Shown here in pieces: positions 10,064-19,379 of a stretch of 35,522 nucleotides of DNA. Each line of letters begins with the position of its first letter. Position 1 is the stretch's first letter. A program made the translations under genes and the position numbers. Location of the stretch: positions 99,001 through 134,522 of the forward strand of contig JBBHKE010000071.1 in NCBI GenBank assembly GCA_037447655.1, in the 5' to 3' direction. This DNA comes from Zygnema cylindricum. Taxonomy: Eukaryota > Streptophyta > Zygnematophyceae > Zygnematales > Zygnemataceae. The notes under the pieces were generated by a model. The model saw only the letters and a list, made by a program, of their open reading frames with translations, searched no databases and was not told where the DNA came from.

Positions 10064-10497
10064 CATGCAAAATTATAATGATTAAGACTAATAGTTACGC
10101 GCAAAGGGAGGTGTACCACTACATCGCTCATTGTTATTCGTGTTAATAAGTCGCTACTATTTATAGTATTTACTATTTAAAGACGTTGATTACAACATGC
10201 CACGTCTCCTTGTATTAAATAGTGTTATTAATCATAATTTTTCATTAACAATAATAGATGTTTAACACTAATAACAATGAGCGTTGTAATTTTGTACATT
10301 TTCGGTCGCGGGCGGGTATTGTTAGTCACAAGAAATCGAGTTTCGGTTAACTTTTACTTTCGTAAACGTCGGTCGGTTAACGATTAACAATTTTAGAGCG
10401 TGACATAACCCAGTCGAGCGTCAAATACTCAGATTTTGAAAAAAAAAAAAACGGTCGGTTTCGATTATGTAAAATTTTGACTTTTGCGACCTTTGGG

Positions 10498-11110
10498 CAG
10501 GGGTCGCAAACGGTGACCCGAAACGGTAACCGACCGTTAACCAACCGCCCGAATCAGATCCATCACAGATTCGGGTACCAAATTTGGGGGGCCGAGAGGA
10601 TTCAGGCAAGTGATTCACAAAAAAAAAAAAAAAAAAACGATTACGGTCAGGTAAGCAAAAAACGAAAAAAATGAAGGTTTTGTACTGTCCATACTATCCA
10701 ACATTATTATAATTTGCACTTTTCGTATCGTGGAAGTACGTGACATCATGATTAGCGTCGCAACATCTAACGCTGTTTTAGAACTACAATATTCATTTCA
10801 CAAATCTTACAAGAAGATAAGGGTCGCAAATCGTACTATATTGTAAACTATTAATTATGCACTTTAAACAGTGTTTCCATAAACATGTCAATATCGCAAG
10901 AAAAATCATAATTATTAGCATACTCCAACGTTGTACATTGTTGCAAAGAGCTAATTATGCATTTTATACAATGTTTCCACAAATATATCAAATTATTTTG
11001 TCAATTTCACGCATCATGTAGTAATTGTTGCTTAATAAATCAGTGGAAATCAAATTATTACGTCAATTTCCCACGACAAATCCTAATTATTGGCTTACTC
11101 GCATGTTTCA
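10498..11110 (+). mobile_element. Second hAT copy, 5' end only
   Basis: It begins CAGGGGTCGCAAACGG and matches 8142-8590 in the same orientation, including the TATCGTGGAAGTAC and GACATCATGATTAGCGTCGC blocks. Within it, a segment of about 100 bp with GCTAATTATGCA and GTTTCCACAAA occurs roughly twice. No transposase or right end is visible before the gypsy-type repeat. Confidence 0.55.
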
Positions 11111-11352
11111 AACAATAAATTGATAAATTGAATTGCTATTTAAGTCAGAGAAGCTCGACCACACTTCAAACAAAACTTAGTCATACACCAAATTGGAGAA
11201 AAACACCCTCGCTTCCCTTAAAACTAAAATCTAACACGAACTTAAAAAATAAAAAAAATGGTAAAATTTCTTAGAAATACCTAGTGAGAGAAAACAGGGC
11301 CACTTCAAGTTGTTAGAAATAAATTGAACATGTACATAAAGCTAAATTATCA

Positions 11353-11594
11353 TGTCGTGCATGGCAGTACAACCGTGAATGGCATGCATCACATCCAGTG
11401 TGGGTCGCCGATAAATACCAGAAAATGAATGACCATTACATATGTACAATATTTGTGACCACTATCGGAGTACAAAGCATATATAACGCAAGAAACAATA
11501 ATTGAATCTGCCTGGAAAAACAAATTATTCCAAACACATGGACCTAGCAAGAAAATAAAAGACAAAGCAAGATCAGGTAAGTAAGGATGGAATT
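11353..11594 (-). repeat. Putative gypsy LTR, distal copy
   Basis: About 242 bp matching 12533-12776 with few differences. On the minus strand it follows a purine run (16 Gs, plus-strand Cs 11595-11610) that could serve as polypurine tract, and it ends in CGACA. The start lacks a clear TG, so exact ends are uncertain. Confidence 0.55.
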
Positions 11595-11610
11595 CCCCCC
11601 CCCCCCCCCA

Positions 11611-12532
11611 AACTCATAAAGTCTTTCAACATTCCCTACAGGAGTCCAACCAGCAAACCAGAACCCTTCCCTAAACGGTTGAAGGAGCCGAGATAGCCGG
11701 TATTCCCACAAAGCCGCACAGGACTAGAACTATACCGCAAAGTCAACGCTCAGACAACAAGAAAAACACCAAATCCGCACAACAGAATTCGTACACCACG
11801 ACAAGTAGAACACAGTCTGGAGGGAAACCTTGCAGGCTGGCTTCCGCCAATAGATTAGGTAAGGTCTTAATACAAAGAGAAGAAGAAGATCAGAGACAAT
11901 TACTAGCATGAAACTATAGGTCTGAAAAAGGAAAAACCCTAACTAAAACAAGCCCGTCACTAAATATTTAGGCGAAACCCTAACGATAGAGTTCGACAAA
12001 TCCCGAGAATAATGCTTGTCAGAAAACGACAACCTTCCAATGTTGGATTCCCGTACTTAATTCGCAAAATTTATTATCTCGCCAAATGGCATTTATCCTA
12101 TGATTTCACTAATCCGTACGACTACACTAATTCATATATGTCTTTGAGTAGGCAAGTTTCTATGTTAAAACGCTGCCAGTTTCAAGAGACGACCGCTGCG
12201 TGGCCGCCTCGGACTGCCATACATCTACACCTTGAGGATGAAAACCCTCCCTAAGCTAAGCAAAAATGATGCATGAACCTCCAAGGGTTCATGATTTCAG
12301 ACATATGTTATGTTTGTAACCATTTGAATTCCTGACGTCTGATGCCGTACCACAACCAGTTCCACGCTGATTTCACATCGTGTTCCCGTGGTGCCGTACA
12401 AGAGTATATTCCGACTCTTGTCCCGTACGAATCTCTAGTTTTACTCTCGGATATGAACCTGTCATGTCACCGAAACATCAATTAGTACACAATTAAATCA
12501 TAATACTCGCTGACGTCTTACGGCATGACAGT
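11611..12532. other. Gene-less stretch between LTR-like repeats
   Basis: About 0.9 kb lie between the two LTR-like copies. An 80-codon plus-strand frame at 12012-12254 has no recognisable domain. The stretch may be the interior of a deletion derivative of the gypsy element. Confidence 0.35.
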
Positions 12533-12776
12533 TGTCGTGCATGGCAGTACAAACGTGAATTGCATGCATCACATCCAGTGTGGGTCGCCAATAAATACCA
12601 GAAAATGAATGACCATTACATATGTACAGTATTTGTGACCCCTGTCGAAGTACAAAACATATATAACGCAAGAAAGAATAAATGAATCTGCCCGGAAAAA
12701 CAAATTATTCCAAACACATGGACCTAGCAAGAAAATAAAAAACAAAGCAAGATCAGGTAAGTAAGGATAGAATTCT
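12533..12776 (-). repeat. Putative gypsy 3' LTR
   Basis: Near-copy of 11353-11594. It lies directly downstream, on the minus strand, of the gypsy polyprotein relic, separated only by a G-run (plus-strand Cs 12777-12787), which is the expected position for polypurine tract and 3' LTR. Confidence 0.6.
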
Positions 12777-12795
12777 CCCCCCCCCCCAAAGCTCC

Positions 12796-13553
12796 TTATC
12801 TTGAGGGGGAGCTGGTAAGGACAGCCGGTAGGTCGCGACACCCGTGGCAAAACCACTGTCCAGCCGGGATAGTGTGCAGAGCTGGAACCAAACACTCCAT
12901 ATGGAATCCCAGATTGCAATAGTCACAGAGGAGCATTGTTGTTTCTCCGTCAGATCGCCGGCATAATTGGCACTCAGTGGCATCGGTAATCAACATCGGC
13001 CACTTCGGTAATCAACATCAGCCACTGGTCCATGTTGTGGGAAACATCGGGCAGATAGCAAGGGGCACAATTTTTCGAATGCTCTTGCAAATTTTGCGTG
13101 TCGGCCCCTTGTAGGCTTAATAATCCATTCGGGTCGATTTTTGTAATCCTCAAGATGTGAGCTGAAACATCCGTGTCGAGTGTATCAAAAGTTTGCAGTC
13201 GCAAATAAACGTAATCCCCCACCCGGAAGGGTTTTTGTTGTGGCCGGTAACTGCCACTACGAGTTGTTGCAAACCGTAAGGAGTCGCGATGTTGGGCAAT
13301 CTGCAAATTTTCAAAAGCCATGGGCATTTCTCTAGCGAAAAAGCAACGCTTGGTTAGTTATTTCTTCCAAATACAAAGAATCAGAAATAAGAGGTAAAAG
13401 TAAGCTCGCGACTTTTTGTACATTCCTACCTAGTAGTGGTTTTCGACCAAACAACACATAATAGGGATTGAAATTTGCCAGGTTGGCCAATACATGTTGT
13501 TCTACAACCACCGATGCAGGTGGAGGAGCAGCAGTAGTAGTAGAAGTAGACAT
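12796..13553 (-). pseudogene. Ty3/gypsy polyprotein C-terminus with PHD finger
   Basis: Read on the minus strand, the first frame (13553-13332) has NPYYVLFGRKPLLG, the post-catalytic part of a gypsy integrase. After a stop/frame change the next frame (13327-12974) has FENLQIAQHRDSLRFA, VGDYVYLRL and NCAPCYLPDV, typical of the SH3-like tail in plant gypsy polyproteins. A third frame (12996-12796) encodes a PHD finger: CQLC, CDYC, H, C and WFCHGC supply the Cys4-His-Cys3 ligands. The last frame change coincides with a 22-bp tandem duplication containing GGTAATCAACATC. Protease, reverse transcriptase and integrase core are absent. The PHD finger may have guided integration to histone marks (inference). 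Confidence 0.8.
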
Positions 13554-14087
13554 GATACACTCTCAGAAGCTATCAAGAATCCTACCAAACAGCTGTTCTT
13601 AAGTGCTCACTAATTATTATACAAGCATCCAAACCTCACAAAACTCTATCACAATATAGATTAGCATAAACACTGACAACTCCCAAAGTTTTAGCAGAAT
13701 TGACCCGACAACACTCAAGATATAATACTCAGAAGTTTCCCAAAAATTGTTTGCAGTTTTACTACTTGGAAGTCTGGATACATAAAATGTTCTACGTCCT
13801 AAGTCTTATACTCTTCACTCAGTTGTCCTACTACATAGTGCTGTACCGCCAATACAAGTGTTCCAAAACGATACATCCAAAAGAACTAAATTGCCACTTA
13901 GGTCTAAGTGCTCCTACTTACGCTAAGAACTAATCTATCACTGTACACTCAATATGATTGACAATCCTATACAGATGATTTGATCAAATACTTGTCGCCT
14001 GGCAAGTGAATCTCGTTTGTTGACTTGATTCAAATCAACCGCAGTAGCGCAGTCCAATTCCTGATTATATTCAAATATCCGTAGCTT
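13554..14087. other. No recognisable feature
   Basis: AT-rich sequence with one 77-codon frame (13700-13933) that has no domain signature. Confidence 0.4.
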
Positions 14088-14295
14088 CGTAGCAGCTGCG
14101 TTATCATATACAAAAGTTAGCAGCAGCTGCGTTTGTCTTGTTGCGTAGCAACTGCGTTGTCATGTACCAAAATATCTGCAGTTGCGTTTGTCCCGTTGCG
14201 TCGCAGGCTGCGTTTGTCCGTACAGACCAAATCAAAAATAATCGCAGCTGCGCTTGTTTCATCTGCGTCGCAGCTGCGTTGTCTGTACCATTCAA
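14088..14295. repeat. Tandem repeat with CAGCTGCG core
   Basis: Units begin with CGTAGCA or CGTCGCA at 14088, 14144, 14199 and 14266 (periods 56, 55 and 67 bp). Each contains two GCAGCTGCG-like palindromes and a GTACCAAA-like spacer. The Ala/Gln/Thr-rich frames in it follow from the repeat. Confidence 0.65.
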
Positions 14296-14487
14296 AAACC
14301 TACACTGTGATTCAAGTGATGATGCGTGTCCATATAAATCTATTTTTCCGCCGTCCTATAAATTTGCTGAGACTTAAAACTTTCAAAAACAACAGTACAG
14401 ACATACGATAACTATAGAAATTAATGGTCTTTTAAAGTATTTTCTATGTCTGAATAGAAATAAGAAAGAAGCCGAGGCAGTCTACCT

Positions 14488-14549
14488 CTAACTTCTCTCT
14501 CCAACTCTCAAACTTGTCGCAGTCATTGAGAAATTGGAGAGGGAGCTAG
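14488..14549 (+). other. LTR stem-loop, copia 5' LTR
   Basis: CTAACTTCTCTCTCCA pairs with TGGAGAGGGAGCTAG. An additional inner stem is CTCAA with TTGAG. The loop has ACTTGTCGCAGTCATT. Stem sequences differ from the other LTR families while pairing is kept. Confidence 0.55.
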
Positions 14550-14553
14550 AGCC

Positions 14554-14565
14554 ATGGCTACCTAG
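14554..14565 (+). other. Conserved minimal ORF, copia 5' LTR
   Basis: GCCATGGCTACCTAG gives a three-codon ORF right after the hairpin, with the same start context as in the other LTRs. Confidence 0.35.
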
Positions 14566-14627
14566 GCTATCCAAAGGTTTACGGGAAAATATATTTTAGT
14601 TAGGGGTTTAATTTACTAAAAGATTTG

Positions 14628-14697
14628 TGCCGGCCACAGGATTTGATCCTGGTACCTACCGGCCGGTGGACAACCGGTAGCTGTTAGCCTTAGCCGT
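14628..14697 (-). other. tRNA-like module in the copia 5' LTR, antisense
   Basis: On the minus strand an A-box-like CGGCTAAGG starts 47 nt before GGATCAAATCC, a 10 of 11 match to the B-box. An anticodon-arm-like hairpin (14663-14677) has CCGG stems around TTGTCCA, with U at the position-33 equivalent and GTC in the anticodon position. The T-arm is CCAGG, a 7-nt loop, then CCTGT. The 5' acceptor strand does not pair with GGCCGGC, so this is not a working tRNA gene. Confidence 0.45.
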
Positions 14698-14949
14698 TAG
14701 TTTTAGAAGTTGTGTTACGTATCATAGGGTTTGATATTTATTTAAATATTTAACAGAGGATAGTTCATTTAACTGTTACTGATTTCGGGAGACATACATC
14801 CAGTTAATGTGAAAGTACGGATTCCGGTATGAATACGAAACCAATACCGCGCATTTATTCCATTAGTGAAACGAATACCGCGCATGTATTTATTACGGCT
14901 GCGATTAAATGTGAATTTAATCGGACGGCCAGAATTAACGCCAAGATCG

Positions 14950-15097
14950 TGGAGGGGAGGGGGAGATCGGTGGTACCACGAGAGGAAAGAAAAAGGCCCT
15001 TGTGACACAAGTACATGAGGCGGAATCCGAGGATGAGGACGATGAGCTCCTTTTAGATGAGGAGTTGGGGGCAAAAAACGAGGTCCAAATTCCATAA
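14950..15097 (+). pseudogene. Gag C-terminal remnant
   Basis: About 45 codons end at the TAA at 15095. They include KKKALVTQVHEAESEDEDDE, the acidic tail that follows the zinc knuckle in copia Gag. Everything upstream (capsid, nucleocapsid) is missing. Confidence 0.5.
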
Positions 15098-15130
15098 AGG
15101 CAGAAATGTGTTTACGGTGGATTCAAAGGT

Positions 15131-15853
15131 GAAGCACGCTAGATTGTACATTCACGTGCCTCCATGCACATGCGTAAGGATAGGCACTTGTTCACTAAGA
15201 TAAGAAAGATTTACACCGTAGAGATAGAGTACGGGGATGGGAGGATAGTCACCACTACTCTTGTAGGATCGGTAGATCTGAAAGTGTTAGTAGAAGGAAA
15301 GACATCCATAGTAACATTCTCCGATGTATTTTTTATTCCGGAGCTGAACAAAAACCTCATCTCTACATCTGTATTAGATGATAAGGGTTTTTTTACTAGC
15401 ACTAGGGAAGGAGTCTTTACTGCTAGTTTTGAGGAGGATACCACTAGGGAAGGAGTCTTTACTGCTAGTTATGAGGAGGATGTCTATTTCATTGCTGAGA
15501 AAGGTAGCCATGGGATGTTGAGGCTGATATTATATAATGAAACGAAGAAACTTTATTATGCTGGTGTTCATGATATTATGATGTGGCATAAGAGGCTTCG
15601 GCATGTGAATCTAGATAAGTTAAGAGAGATGAAAAAGATAGGAGTGGTGGAAGGGATTCAGTTCAGTGAGAGTGATAATATAATTGATTGTAGTGGATGT
15701 GCTCATGGTAAAGCACACAGATTACCCTTTCCTAAAACAACCACCTATAAGGGAGAAATAATTATAGATCTAGTACACACAGATATTAGGGGACAGGCTA
15801 AAGTGCCCTCACCAAAGGGGAAGAGATTTATGATGACTATCACTGATGATTAG
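15131..15853 (+). pseudogene. Copia protease / GAG-pre-integrase relic
   Basis: The frame from 15164 encodes MHMRKDRHLFTKI, the segment that follows the protease active site. The DSG triad that should precede it (about 15145-15155) has been lost through a small deletion, so the protease is dead. Further on are LNKNLIST and MMWHKRLRHVNLDKL with CSGCAHGKAH, the GAG-pre-integrase zinc-binding region. An exact-spaced 42-bp tandem duplication (15401-15442, 15443-15484) inserts 14 extra residues starting TREGVFTAS. The start of the integrase core (DLVHTDIRG, first catalytic Asp) is in this frame, which ends at TAG 15851. Confidence 0.85.
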
Positions 15854-16503
15854 TCTCAGTATTCCCGAGTGTATTTTTTGAAAAACAAGTCGGAAGATTA
15901 GGATTGTTTTAGACAATATAAAGCATGAAGCGAAAAACTCTGTGAAACTCCAATCAAGAGAATAAAGAGTGACAATGGTGGAGAGTATACTTCTAACCAA
16001 TTTGAGGATTTTCTGAGGGAAGATGGGGTCGAACACCAAAAGACAGTTCCAGAAAAAAACCCGGAACAGAATGGGGTAGCTGAAAGGTTAAATAGAACAC
16101 TAAGTGATAGTGCTAGAAGTATGTTGTCAGATAAGAAGATAACAAAAAGGTTTTGGGCAGTAGCAATGAACTGTGCTAATTACCTCAAAAATAAAGTTCT
16201 TACTTCAGCTATAAAAGATCAAACACCTTATGAGCGATGGACAGGTCGGAAACGAAACATATCTCACTTAAAGGTTTTCGGCAGTCAAGTATTTAGTCTA
16301 GATACAGATCTGTCTAATTGGAAGCTAGATCCTAAATGAAAACCGGGATACTTATTAGGATATGATAACGATGTTAAAGGATATAGAGTTTATAATCTAA
16401 AAAGGGATGACATAATCTTAGTAAAGCATCTAGTAGTTATGGATGAAAGAAAGTCTGTGGATCCCTTCAAATATACAAAGTCAGTTAGAATCAGATTTGA
16501 GTA
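15854..16503 (+). pseudogene. Copia integrase core relic
   Basis: The preceding frame continues without frameshift but is broken by the TAG at 15851 and by further TAG and TGA codons near 15900 and 15929, then TGA at 16337. It holds SDNGGEY (second catalytic Asp) and EQNGVAERLNRTL (catalytic Glu), then TPYERWTGRK and HLKVFGSQVF as in copia integrase tails. The catalytic triad is therefore intact although the ORF is not. Several stops could derive from CGA, CAG or TGG by C-to-T change, as expected for methylated repeats (inference). The frame ends at TAA about 16502. Confidence 0.85.
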
Positions 16504-16682
16504 AGAAAATTCTGATGAATTTGAGCTTCCTAACTATCCAGGTTTAAGAGAAGATGACATTCTTGCAGGTACAAATCAGACAAAAAATGACTCGGTTGTC
16601 GAAACTCTAGTGACAACTCTACCCGAAGCGGAAGACGTGGTGGAAATTTAATTCGGAATCAAGGGATAGACCCGAAGAATTT
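16504..16682 (+). pseudogene. Linker and reverse-transcriptase deletion junction
   Basis: A short acidic linker-type stretch is followed by stops and then by the sequence just before the LINSLYGLKQAPRQW motif. The N-terminal half of the reverse transcriptase, with its first catalytic Asp, is missing. Confidence 0.6.
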
Positions 16683-17395
16683 GTGGAGGAAGGAGAAGAG
16701 AGTAAAGTATGCCGACTTATTAATTCTCTTTATGGTTTGAAACAGGCGCCTCGACAGTGGAATAAGAAGCTTGATGGGTTTCTTACCGGTCTAGGATATA
16801 TCCAGATCAGCTTAGATCACTCAATCTATGTTTTTGAAGATGAGGAAGGTTTTATATTTATTGCAATTTATGTTGATGATTTGCTTATTTTAAGTAAATC
16901 AATGGAAAAAAATAATAAACTGAAAACCGATCTTAAGGGGAGATTTGAAATGAATGATATGGGGGAAGAAAAATATATTTTGGGAATTCAAGTAGAAAGA
17001 GACCGAAAAAAAAAGATTATATGATTGACTCAAAACGAAGCAATAGGGAACATGCTTAAAAAAATTCAGATGGATAAAGCTAATAATTGTACAACTCCAA
17101 TGGAGTTGAAGAAGGGAAGTGAGGGGAGTGAGGAAGAAGGAGTCATAGTCTTAGACGAGGAATTATCTCCTGAAGAATAGAAGTTCATGCAGACTATTCT
17201 TTACAGGCAAGTAGTAGGAAGTCTAATCTATTTTATGAATTGTACCCGGCCGGATTTAGCTGCAGCCGTAGGACTGCTGAGTAGAAGTCTAAATGCTCCC
17301 ACTAAGATGGATTGGGAGGCAGCTAAGAGGGTCCTTAGATATTTGATAGGAACTAGGGATCTATGGTTGCATTTGGGTGGGGAGGATACTGACAT
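16683..17395 (+). pseudogene. Copia reverse transcriptase C-terminal half
   Basis: LYGLKQAPRQWNKKLDGFL and the YVDDLLIL catalytic motif identify copia reverse transcriptase. The frame carries on through FEMNDMGEEKYILGIQVERD. Stops occur near 17023 and 17179. From 17187 the connection region LYRQVVGSLIYFMNCTRPDL with AAKRVLRYLIGTRD is intact. The fingers domain and first Asp motif are deleted. Confidence 0.85.
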
Positions 17396-17818
17396 CACTA
17401 CTGGAGTGATGCTAGTTATGGTGATGCTCCGATGAGGAGATGCACTTCTGGATATGTATTATATGTGGGTGATGGGGCTTGCTGTTGGAGTAGCAAACAA
17501 CAAAAAGTTATTGCTCAATCCACCATGGAGGCTGAGCATATGGCCTCTTGCTCTGCTGTAAAAGAATTGATGTGGGTCAAGTCTTTGCTTGGTGAGCTTG
17601 GTCACCTTAAGAGTGGTTTGCAGAAATTTTTTTGTGATAATCAAGTAGTAATCGCTATTTCTGCCAATCCTAAATATCATTTTAAAGCTAAACACATGGA
17701 CATTAGACTCAGCTTTGTTAGAGAGAAAGTAGAAAACAAAATAATCAGTTTAGAGTACCGACCAGATAGTGAGATGGTAGCAGATATGATGACCAAACCT
17801 TACCTTCCCCTAAGCTAA
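17396..17818 (+). pseudogene. Copia RNase H relic
   Basis: A frameshift at about 17396-17410 moves the reading phase just where the catalytic SDASYGD motif lies. The frame from 17432 then gives RRCTSGYVLYVG, TMEAEHMA (catalytic Glu), CDNQVVIAI (catalytic Asp) and KHMDIRLSFVREKVE, ending with ADMMTKPY at TAA 17816. This is the usual copia polyprotein end. Confidence 0.85.
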
Positions 17819-17860
17819 TTTTCTGCAGGGAAAAGTGTGGTCTGAAATTAAACATTAACT

Positions 17861-17875
17861 AGAAAATAAGGGGAG
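17861..17875 (+). other. Polypurine tract of the copia relic
   Basis: AGAAAATAAGGGGAG immediately precedes the TG of the 3' LTR. It is identical to the tract at 2418-2432 in the gag-only element. Confidence 0.75.
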
Positions 17876-18012
17876 TGTAGAAATAAATGGTCTTTTAAAG
17901 TATTTTCTAGGTCTGAATAGAAATAAGAAAGAAGCCGAGGCAGTCTACCTCTAACTTCTCTCTCCAACTCTCAAACTTGTCGCAGTCACTAAGAAATTGG
18001 AGAGGGAGCTAG
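17876..18012 (+). repeat. 3' LTR of the copia relic, cut by the gap
   Basis: It starts TGTAGAAATAAATGG and matches the 5' LTR until the Ns. The hairpin at 17951-18012 is complete to the last base before the gap. Sequence after the gap does not continue the 5' LTR. Confidence 0.8.
17951..18012 (+). other. LTR stem-loop, copia 3' LTR
   Basis: Same stems as 14488-14549, with loop ACTTGTCGCAGTCACT. Confidence 0.5.
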
Positions 18013-18022
18013 NNNNNNNNNN
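18013..18022. other. Assembly gap (10 N)
   Basis: Ten Ns interrupt the 3' LTR. The sequences on the two sides do not join as one LTR, so order and distance here rest on scaffolding. Confidence 0.99.
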
Positions 18023-18061
18023 CAGCCGTGATAGATCTAATCGAAGAAAACCTAGACGTAT

Positions 18062-18377
18062 GAGACTCCCGGATATCTCCAGAGTCTCAAAGTTCGAAAT
18101 TTATTTATAGCGCGGTATAAGTAAATAGCTAAAGAAGTTCTGAATGGCCTATTCCGCGCGCCGATCCATACCACTAGTAGGTGTCCAGTGACCTACTTCA
18201 GTACAGTTTTTCTGCAAAATATAACTGCCCCTTGTGGGACTTGATCCAGTGACCTCTGGATGATCACCGTACCTAGCCGCGCGCCTTATCCGGTAAGTCT
18301 TGAAGAAATCGATAAATGAATATGGCGCGATATTTATTTAAAGCTTGAAACTCTGAGACCTCTATAGGCCCTCAGAG
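18062..18377. mobile_element. Foldback unit with central tRNA-like module
   Basis: The ends are imperfect inverted repeats: TTCGAAATTTATTTATAGCG near 18093-18112 mirrors the CGCGATATTTATTTAAAGC block near 18326. Each end also carries its own 27-nt hairpin with perfect 7-bp stems: GAGACTC/GAGTCTC at 18062-18088 and CTCTGAG/CTCAGAG at 18351-18377. A tRNA-like module sits between them on the minus strand. The unit replaces the last 36 bp of the adjacent LTR. Confidence 0.45.
18224..18293 (-). other. tRNA-like module in the foldback unit
   Basis: On the minus strand CGGATAAGG starts 45 nt before GGATCAAGTCC, which matches the Pol III B-box at 10 of 11 positions. The stretch CATCCAGAGGTCACTGG resembles the variable loop and T-arm of a tRNA. 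Acceptor pairing is poor. It may be a tRNA-derived SINE fragment. Confidence 0.45.
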
Positions 18378-19261
18378 TATGCAGATCCAAAAGAAGCTAA
18401 TCTAGATAGTGCCGACTCCAAGTTGATATAAACCCAAGTGACTCGCCCCTTGACACTTAGAACCCCAATATAGATTCACCCCTGTGAAATAACACTTTCA
18501 ATGTGCTCAGTTCCACCACAGAATGCAAAGTTAGAATATGAGATTTGGACACATTCACCCACTTTGACTTTTCCTTAGAAATGCAGCCACCTTCGCAGAC
18601 AAAAACTATGACCGACTACACCCCTGTGTAGCGTGGACTCCCCTGAGTCCGCAGCAAAAAAAATCACTGAAAATGGTCAAGTAAATTGATAGTTATGGCT
18701 GCCCAAAGTTAGCCATTTATACAAGGTGCTCTCTTAGAGAGAGGGTCCTATCTGCCAAATTTTTCTAAGTCCTATCTCCCTCTAAAACTCTATCTACTGA
18801 AGTACGGCACCAATTAAAACACTGTGTCGTACAGAAAAGTACAGGTGTCGGTGTACTTTATGTACGGCCATAGTACGACATGGCCAAAATGTTGACACGT
18901 GTCATATCCGGATTCGTTTCCGTAATCCCCGGAGTTGCCGCAATCCAATGTAGTTTTGCCACGTGTCACTCAATGTGGCGGTGATCGCAAACCGCCAAAA
19001 ACGTACTCCGCGATCTCGGCATCCTTCGCGGCCGTCCGATCAAATTTGGATTTCAATCGTGGCCGTCATAAATACTTGCGCGGTATTCTTTCCGGCGTCA
19101 AACAAACTGCGCGGTATTTATTTCTTATCCGTACCGTACGTCGTACTTTACACAATTGTTTCTATGCAGTATGCATATTGTTCTCGTTAAATGAATTAGT
19201 CTTATTGTAACTATGTAAATATATATCATACCACATATGTTTTATCATATAATTTAGACTA

Positions 19262-19332
19262 TTTGGATAAGGTTACCGGCTGCTGCAGATTTGACGCATG
19301 ACAGGTATCAAGATCAAATCCAGGCTCCGTCA
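19262..19332 (+). other. tRNA-like module in the second-subfamily LTR, antisense
   Basis: TGGATAAGG starts 47 nt before AGATCAAATCC (9 of 11 B-box match). It occupies the same LTR position and orientation as the module at 2160-2221. Internal stems are weak. Confidence 0.4.
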
Positions 19333-19379
19333 AACACCTTTTAGAGAGAAAACCTTATAAAACAACTGCCTGTCTCTCT

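Larger units (their letters stand above)
8142..10495 (+). mobile_element. hAT transposon with broken transposase
   Basis: The left terminus CAGAGGTCGCAAACGG at 8142 mirrors the right terminus, which reads CAAAGGTCGCAAAAG on the minus strand from 10495. The flanking octamers are GGCAGAGG (8134-8141) and GGCAGGGG (10496-10503), an 8-bp hAT-style target duplication with one mismatch. The right octamer overlaps the start of a second hAT end, so the duplication is not independent proof. The interior carries hAT transposase sequence at 8565-9519. Confidence 0.6.
14413..14930 (+). repeat. 5' LTR of the copia relic (right end uncertain)
   Basis: The first 140 bp match 17876-18012. The expected TG start has become TA. 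It holds the hairpin, a tiny ORF and an antisense tRNA-like module. Downstream blocks with AATACCGCGCAT recur in the LTRs at 18378-20686. The LTR, primer-binding site and most of gag appear lost in one deletion, so the end at about 14930 is a guess. Confidence 0.6.
14413..18012 (+). mobile_element. Decayed Ty1/copia retrotransposon
   Basis: A plus-strand element with related LTR starts at 14413 and 17876. Between them lie, in copia order, a Gag tail, protease, GAG-pre-integrase, integrase, reverse transcriptase and RNase H. A polypurine tract precedes the 3' LTR. Most of gag and the first half of the reverse transcriptase are deleted, and the other domains carry stops and frameshifts. The 3' LTR runs into the 10-N gap, so the target duplication cannot be checked. 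Confidence 0.85.

Noticed and set aside
12012-12254. 80-codon plus-strand protein
   Set aside because: No motif, no homolog recognised, and it lies between transposon repeats.
14971-14982. TGGTACCACGAG as initiator-Met primer-binding site of the copia element
   Set aside because: It falls inside sequence that reads as the Gag tail, so a primer site there is unlikely; similarity to TGGTATCAGAGC is partial.
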